Source: Candidatus Ancaeobacter aquaticus
Lineage (GTDB): Bacteria; Auribacterota; Ancaeobacteria; Ancaeobacterales; Ancaeobacteraceae
DNA length: 64,000 nt
NCBI GenBank assembly: GCA_030765405.1
Contig: JAVCCP010000067.1
Location: 24,001-88,000 of the forward strand
Reading direction: 5' to 3'
Shown here piece by piece: positions 36,001 through 45,000 of the stretch. The notes beneath the pieces are model-generated. The model was not told the origin of the DNA, made no database searches, and was given only the letters and a program-made list of their open reading frames with translations. The position numbers were made by a program, and so were the translations under genes. The number at the start of each line of letters is the position of its first letter. Position 1 is the first letter of the stretch.

Positions 36001-39000
36001 AACGTAACTGTTTCTGATATACGCCTCTTTAATGAAAGTGTCAATCAGGTTAAGACTAATACTGGATGTGACCTGGATTCGGCGATTAGGTTAACTGACA
36101 GTGTAATGAAGATAGGGATCAAGGAATTACTAGGGCTTGAAGAGCCTGAAGGAGGGTTTGATGATGCATTAAGAGAACAAATTAAAGTTAAGATGGGACT
36201 TGATCTTAAAGCATATATCAAGCTTGTTGAGGAATATATCTCGGCAAGTAATGATCTGGCTGAAAATGAAAAGAAGATAAAGAGTACAGAAGAAATGATT
36301 ACGGCCGCTAAAAAAGCTAATAAGCTCATCCCTGGTTTGGAAACGGAAGTTAGTAAAGCACCAAAAGCTATAAAGTCGGCTGCTCAAACAAAAGCGATAA
36401 ATAAAATATCTGGTGAGGCAGAGAAGTCTCTTGGACTCTTTAGAGATACTATAACCGGTATTCCGATTGACAATATATATATTCAAAAAGACGGTAAACT
36501 GGAATACAGCAAGATGACAAAGCCTACAAATATAGGGTTGGATTGGATTTGTATCCTGACACAGATCAAGAATAAGGAAACTGAGCTGAAAACGTTTGCG
36601 GCGGAACCCAAAAAATATGAATCTGAGATATCCCGTCTTAAAATAGAAATACAAGGATTACAACAGCTTCTGGCCAAATCAGTTTCAGCAGTTAGAGGTA
36701 TAAATCATGTCTATGGCGGTGTTTTTCCGGAATATCTAAATATTGAAGAAGGGAATATAACTCCTGTAATTGATGATAAGGGATATATAAATTATTCATT
36801 TCTGGATTCGGCATGGCTGACATTTGCAGCTTCTCTGGTAAGAGATACGTTTAAAGATGTAACTGGGATGGAACATGTTTTCCAGAATGCAGATAAAATC
36901 GTAAAAGGTGCCGATTACAGCGTTTTTGTTGATGATAAAAAAGGCATTGTGATCCATGGTTTACGTATGCTGTGTCCTATAAAAGAAACGGCTTTAGGAA
37001 TACCTACTGTTATTGAACCTTATAAATCCGGCATGCTTCGTAGAGAGGTGTTGTATTATGGGGAACTTAATAGTGAAGTTAGGGTGCCATTGTTATTCTT
37101 AATAAGTGAGGGGAAATTACCGGCTGATATATTAGAAAAAATGCCGTACTCGAATAATAATAATCAGGAAATAGAAGGATTTAATGTTGCTGAGAGTTAC
37201 AAAAATAATGCATTTACCGTGTTTACACCTAATATATTCTTTGATGACGGTCGGTACGCGCCGAATATTCTGGTAAATGACATTAATTATATTCTTGCCG
37301 CCCGCGAGATTGCCCGGAAAAACGGATTTAAGTATATGGGTTCCGCGCCTTCATCTGATCTTACCGGTCGTTATAGTGACGCGTTTGGCCTCAATGACGC
37401 GTCAGTTGTGGCACCTTACCCGGCCGCACTTTTTGCAACAACTGATCTGGATATAGCGGTGGAAAATCTGGTGAATTTTAATAATTTAAAAAGGGTGAAT
37501 TTCGATGGCGTTGATGTGCTTGTTGATGCATATGGCGCGGAAAATGGTGATCCTGTTACTCCGTCAAAAATATTGTCTTTAGACCAGTCATTATTGTTTC
37601 TTGCGCTTAATAAAGATACTGTACGCAATATTGTGCGGTCCGCAGGCTGGTCTGAGGGCGCTTTTGACCAATTGCGGAAAATCGATAAAAAACTTGATGG
37701 AATTGACAAAAGTAAACTCGGTGAAGATGGAACAGTGCTTGTCCTTGATTCCAGCCTGGAAGGAAAAAAAGAATTAGCCGGTAAATTAAAGAAACTTAAA
37801 GAAGATAAGAAAAAACTTGATGGCAAAAATGAAACACTAAAAAGCAAAAAAGCTAAGTATGACAATCTTCTGAAGGAAGCGCCTTCGCTGGATACAGAAA
37901 AGCGAATGTCATGGAGTGATATAGGGTACAACATGTTATATCTTTTGTTAGGAATGGGTATAGTCACGTGGTTTTACAAGGTATGGCGAGGACGTGTAGA
38001 ACCTTACATAAAGCCGGCTAATGATGTCATTGATGAAACCGGGATTACGCGTGATAAAGAGGGTTTAATTTTAGACGGTGTTATTGATATTATCATAAAA
38101 TTGAAAAGAAACCCTGAAGCGGCACTGGATCCCAAAGATTTGCGCCAGATGTATGCGAAATTTTATATATTGTTTAAAGGTGATTTATCTCCTCCCACAT
38201 GGGAACAATTTATTAATATTGTTTATTCAAATATTAAGCATGCAGATCTGGGATACAGAACCCAGGAAGATTTGAATAAAAATAAGACTATTTGTGTAGA
38301 GTATTATGAAGATGATGCTAATAAAGCTTTGCTTAAACAATATGTTGCCTCATATACCCCTTCCAGATTCGATAAAATAATATCCTGGCTGAGAAGACAT
38401 ACCACTGAAATTTCTATATTTGCGCTTTTGGTCTACGCGTTATATGCCGGAGACGGACTTGTTTTAATGGCTGGTACGGTAGTAACACAAACTCCTGTAG
38501 AAGAAGATAAACCAACACCTAAAGTGACTGATGCTGTTCTCAATGATATGGATGAAGCGTTAAGGACGGAGATAGGTCTTCCCGTTAAACCTATGGTAAG
38601 AGGAGTGAAGTATAGAGATCTTGCTGACAGGGCTTTTGATGCTGTAGTAAATAAAAGAACATTTCTTGGGCTTTTGTTTGCTTTCTTTAATGTATATAGT
38701 TTGAGCGCGTACAGCGGTATGCCATTTTTTGCCGGTTTTGATTCAATCCTTGCCTATGGCGTTATCGGGACGATTATGTACCGTTTCGCGGTTTCTTTTA
38801 TGAGTTTTGTTGAAAGCGGTATGGAATATCTGCTTAAGTGGAGATTAAGTGATAGAGAAGAAAAGGGAGCGCTGTGGAGAGGACTTAAAGGATCATTTTT
38901 TGAATTTTTCCGCGAAACAATCGTAGTTGTTCTTGCTATGACTTATGTCACAGCTACCATAACCTGGGCTGGATCTGCACTTGGTGGTATAGCAGGATTA

Positions 39001-42000
39001 TTGGCTCTTTATTATATACTGAATTTTGGTATTGCTCTTGTAGGCGATGCATCGATTATTGAGGGTGTCAGGAAATTTTTTGGTATTGCGCCGGTAAGAA
39101 TGGAGACGCATCCTGCACATCCAGCGTTTATGATAAATATTGCTAGAAAATTTCGTTCTTTAATATTATGTAATAATTACTCTGATACACACGGAGGATC
39201 TTTTGCCGCAATGACTAATGTATTCCTTTCATTCATTGATAATTATATTCCCGACAGCAATAATTCCAGCGCGTATTGCAGTGATAATGTAAGTGAATTT
39301 GAAATCGAAACAGCTTTTGATTATCAGTCTAAAGTAGGGGATGATAAATTTCTGTATTTTGTCAGAAATAAAGGGGTAAAACTCCCATTAGAAATAGAAG
39401 GCAGAATAGTAGAAGTTAATAGACCCGTTAAGGCTAAGGTACATCTTGGAAAACCCGGAGGATATAATCTTTTTACTGAACTTATGGTGGGGGGATTTAG
39501 ACATCCTCTGGCATATGTTACAAAGATGGCCGCTGACATGCGCGAGCAGTTAAAGGTAAACCGTAAAACTAAAGAGGTATACACTCATTATGAGGCTATC
39601 TATGATGTTGATGAAGAGGGTTATCTGAGGGATGATGAGGATTATGATTGGTATGTAAAATATGGAGATAATACCAGTGATTATCTCAAAGAATATCGGA
39701 CATTAAAGGTTAAGGGAGTTGAGTATGATAATGTTACTGTCAGGCCAAAAATATATATTTATGATTATGATAATCCGGGTGCTAAGCGTTTCAGAATGGC
39801 GGAAGCCGGGTTATTTGAGCCTGTAATCGTTAATGGGGAAGAGAAATGGAAACTTGTTTTAAAACAAGAAGATTTTGAGCTTGATAAAGGCGTTATAAAA
39901 GTTAGAAAAGGTTTTATGCCCATAGGGTTGCCCAAACATTTTAAAATGGTTTTTGATGTGGAATTTGATATTCCGGAACAAGAAGGGCAAGTTAAAAGAA
40001 TGTTTGTGCTTGATAAAGAAGGAAAGATGTGGGAGAACGGCAAACCTCTATGCTCTATTTATGATGCTGATGTAGGAGAGGGGGAATATTACAAACTTAG
40101 TGAATACAAGGATGGTAAATTTATCGAAACGGACAAGGTTGTAGAAAATGTTGATACTTTTACTATTGATGCGGTCAAAGGACAGCTGATAAAAGGTACA
40201 GCTAAGGGGGAGGCACAGGTGGTGCTTGAGGAAGGATGGCTCATTAACAGTGATGGTATACCCGTAAAGATTGGCGGTCAGGTGGTTGGGAACCAGTTTG
40301 CTACAACACAAAAAGGATACAAAATATCAAGAGCTGATATATATGTTCTTGAAGTTGAAATTGATTCAAGAAGGACTGTTGATTATACGAAGAGATTTGA
40401 GCTTGAGAAGATCTTAAAGGTGGATCTGACAAAAGATTTCAGCAAAGAAGAGAAAAAACTCGATAATGATCTTTCAAAACAAAAATTGTTTAGAGCGATT
40501 GAAAAGAGTATCGATGATATAAAAGATAATAAGGCTAAGTTGATTGAGATAATAAAACATTTTGCCGTTAAAGAGGAGGTTTATAAAGGTAAGGGAAAGA
40601 AACTTCTTGCAAAACTCGCTAAGGATTTGGCTTCTAATGTGGTCATTAGGCAGGACCTTTATAATAAAGGTACAGGTGAACTTCTTCGTGAAAAGAAGGT
40701 GAAAGCGGAGGGTGTACGGGTTGCGAACTGGGCTGATCTTGAAATTATTGGAAGAGATAAGGTCAAAAAACAAGGGATATTAATCGATGCAGACGGTATT
40801 GTGACTTTATATGATAAAGGCAAGTTCGTAAAAAAATATACAAAAAAAGATATAAAAATACCGGAAAATCCCGGGAATTTCCTTGTTGAGGTTGATTCTA
40901 AAGGAAAAATATCTTTAGTGGAGGCTGATGGAAGGCTTATCAAAGGCGGATTTATTGGTATAGACGGTAGAAGATATGCCTCGGATGTTAATCAGCGTAT
41001 ACCAAGGAAGTTATTTGATAAATTTGTTAAAGAAAAAAGGATTATGTATAAGGAAGCTGACAGATATGCCGAGACTGGATGTGTTGGTGACAGTTATTCA
41101 ATACACGCGGGAAAGACCGGACGTGAAGATAAATATTTTGTTAAAGACGATCTCATGAAAGATAAGATGAAGGTTTTTGGCGGTTATGTTGTTGATACCG
41201 ATAAAGGTTTTGTGGTAGCTCTGAAAGATATAACAGATGAGATTAAAAAAGGAGATCTTTATCATGAAGCTGCAAAAAGATTAATTGCGAAAGAAGGTAC
41301 ATTTCAGCAGGCAAAAAGAGATAAAGATAAAGAGGGTGAAAAGGTATTGACAGTTAAAGAAATGGAAGGAAAGAAGTTGTTAAATGTCGCATATCTTAGA
41401 GATAAGCGGCGCAAAGTTATCCGTCCGGTTAAAGAGGTTGAATATTTTTATGTGTTATCCGATGTCTTTGAAAAAATGGAGCCTGTTTTAGATGGTTATA
41501 TGGTTAATAATAAAGACGGTTTCTATAAAGAAAAAGGTAAACTATATTATACTGATAATGAATATAAGTTTTCGCAGATAGATCCTTCTGTTATCGTTGA
41601 CCTTGCGGATGTTACCGATACTGTTCAGAATTCCATAGACTATGATTTTGATACCGATGGGTTTAAAGAGAGTGAATTAATTATGAAAAAGAACACCTTT
41701 TCGCCTGTTAAAAACAAAGAAGGTGTTATTACAGGATATCAGGAGCGGCCCGTTGCTGCCAAATATGATGCAACCAGAAATGAGTTTATAGATGAGAAAA
41801 CTAAAAAAATTATCGATAAAAATAAGATAGATGAAACCTGGGTAATGGATGAGGATGGTAATCTCAGGAGTAAACCCGCTGAGACTGCAGAGGTCTTTCC
41901 CATCGACATGGAGCGTTATAAGGACTGGGATGTTGAATTAAATGATTTTAGTGATCTTGTTGCAGTAAGGGTTTTAGCTGCTAAAGATACCTATGAATTT

Positions 42001-45000
42001 AATAAAAAAGGCCAAATACATATAAAGCCTGCATATGACACTGATCTTTCAAAGCAGGATAGATGGTTCGGCACATTCCTTAAGAATAAAAAAACCAATA
42101 AATTTATTATTGCCAGAGAATTTGATTCTAGCGGCGCTGAATTAAATTTTCCCGCTGAGCCTGATTATACATTTAAGATAATGAACCAGATTGACGGTGA
42201 TGATGCTTTTACCAGGGCTGTAGTAAGTTATATGAACAGTATTCTGGTGCGTTCCGTAGAAGAGGGAAATATTGTCAGGCTGCTGCAGGGGGCGATTGGG
42301 TACCATAATATAACAACGCCTTTTGCTGCCAGTCAGCATGATGCCCAGAAAATTCTTGGGTATGTTGCCGCAGTTATGGCGCTTATGTATGGGGTAGCAA
42401 ACGCGTACGGTAAAATGACATTCTGGCAGGAATCTCATTTTTATAATTCGATTTTACGCCAGGCAATTATAATTGGTATGAGGTGTCATGACCATAAAGA
42501 GGCAATGAAAATGGCAACAGCTCTTATTAATCGAGTAGCACCGGAATATCTATATGCCAGAGATGCTACTGAAAAAGAAGTTGCCAGGATACGCAGACAA
42601 ATGGGTGCTACGCCTCTTTCTGAAGAAGTGCCTGAAACGTATCATGCGGTTGAATTGAGGCTTGGCAGCTGGGGTGGGGGAGATTGGGTGCTTATATTCA
42701 AAGTTACAAAAGCGGGGGCTGTATTTGTATCGATGCAGAGAGCATATAGAAAAGGAGCGTTTCAAACAGCATTAATCGGTGGTGCGGCATTTGTAAGTGG
42801 ATGGATTTTATACGCATTAGGCGGGTTGCGTATTTCAGGTGTGTTTCCTTATCCCTCGGCTGTGCTGGCATTACGCGCCTTAATCAAGTATTTTGCGGTT
42901 GGGTCAGGGATTGGTCTTGTTTTAGGTGCGCTTTATACACCTAAAAAAGATTGGGGTGTATGGACAAAAGCATGGGGTAACACCAAGACATACCTCAAAA
43001 AACAGTGGATAGAAAAAGGGCCTATAAGATTTTTAGGGGCTATACCGGTTGCTATAGCGATGTTTTTCCTGCCGGAAAAGGCTATGGTTGAATTGGAAAA
43101 GGACCATAAACTTCACGGTTTTCATAAATTTGTTATTGGTTTAATTCAACTAGGCCTTGTAAGCCCTGTATTATTCCTTATATGGGGTACTGGTTTTGGC
43201 GTTATGGCTACACTATATCCAAATATTATAACTTCAACAGGTATAGTTATTGGTATGGTGCTTTATTTAACTGTTATGGCCTTTTTAATTGTCATGGGGA
43301 AATTTGTTGCTCCTACGTTAGACAGGATATTCCCGGATAATGAAGATGTTTATAAAACACTATATAAATGGCGTCGTGGAGAGTTTTATAAGAAATGGAC
43401 AGAAAAACGTTTTGCAGCTCCATTGTTTAAGCTTGCTTTTGAGTTTTTTGGACCGCTTATTGCCAGTGGTGGTGTTTATAGGTCTGTTCCAATAATCGCA
43501 GGAACAATTCTTACAGGTGCGACTATGTTAATCGGAGCAGTACCGCTTATAAGCTGGTTATCAAGTGTTCTTTATGGATATCCACAGTTTATATCAGCTG
43601 GGTCATGGCTGTTTCAATGCTTAGGCAGTATTTCATTTATCTTTATCGGATTGGGTGTTCTTGTCCATCCGCATTACAAAAATTTAAGAAAGATTATAAG
43701 TTCCGGTTTACTTGGCCTTGGCTTTGCATATTTAATGAATATGTTTTTTGGCCCGCTTGCGACCAGTCTTTTCTTGTTGTCGTTTGGTCTTTTCTGGAAG
43801 TCTGGGGAAGGATACGCTTTTACACGGTTAAGAAGAAGCGTAGGCTGGAAAAAGATGTGGGCTTCTTTGATAACTGCAAGTGCTGGGATAGCGGCATTTA
43901 TGTATACAAAGAGCCCTATACCTGTGCCAGAAGCATTAACAAATACGGTTCAGTATATTAATACTAATATCGGTTATATTAGTACAACACTATCCAAAAT
44001 TATGCCTGCAAGATTATATTCTTTAAAACCATTGGAATGGCTTTCTCGAAATATCCCATATTTTATAGGTGTATGGTCAGGGGCAACACTTTCCCGCGTG
44101 GGAAGAGGTGTGAAAAGAGACGCTACAAGAACAACAGTTGAGACTGTTTGGTCAACTTCTATGCTAATGAATATTCCTGTAACTATTGTAAAAGATACCG
44201 CTAAAACCATCAAATCTTTATTATCTGCTTTGGGTGTGGATTGGCTTAAAGCAGAAACTGTTGGCAATTTAATGAAAGTGGGTAAGATGGCAATTAAAAG
44301 GGTATATGGTTTTAGTAGTAATTTGTGGTTTTCAGGAGCCCTTGCCGGTCTTGGTATTACTACTTTATCCGGAATTTCAAGGCTATTTTCATTTTATAAT
44401 ACTGGTGTTCTCAGCGGATGGGATATGTATGGACCTATTGCAGGGATGACGCTTTTCGCGCTATCTGTTGCCGCTGATTTGGGTAACCGTAAACTGGGAA
44501 AAACATTGATAAGTGCGATTTTACTGTTTTTTACTATTCTACCGTTTTACTATCAACCTTTTGGTGTTTTGTCTATTGGTATTTTAGGGCCGCTTCCTGT
44601 ATGGCTTGGTCTAATCGCGGTATTAATATTAGTTTTTAATATGGAAGATTTTAGAAAGTATATGGCGCCGTTAATTATGGGTGTTATTCTTACTATGGGC
44701 GGTTTGGTAAATGTCTTTGATTCTGCGTTTGTATATGCTGGTTGGCCTATATATATCCTTTCATGGATGTTTGGGCCGCTTGTAGCCTATTATACCGCAA
44801 AACCAACCCTTGCAAGAAAACACTTTAGAGATTTCCCTCAAAGGGGCGCCGCGTATAAGCTTGATCGATGGATGGATGAACTCAAAGAGAGACCTGAGCT
44901 TGATGCTATTAAAGAAAATATTAATTTGATCAATAAAAAAACCAGTTTTTCGTGCGGACCGGAAGATAAGATCGGACTTTATATGCATTATTTGACCAAC

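Noticed and set aside
43605-43961. Separate 118-codon plus-strand frame inside the giant gene
   Set aside because: It lies wholly within the membrane-segment cluster in another frame, has no ribosome site, and its sequence (Trp/Phe/Cys-rich) is the usual shadow of hydrophobic codons.
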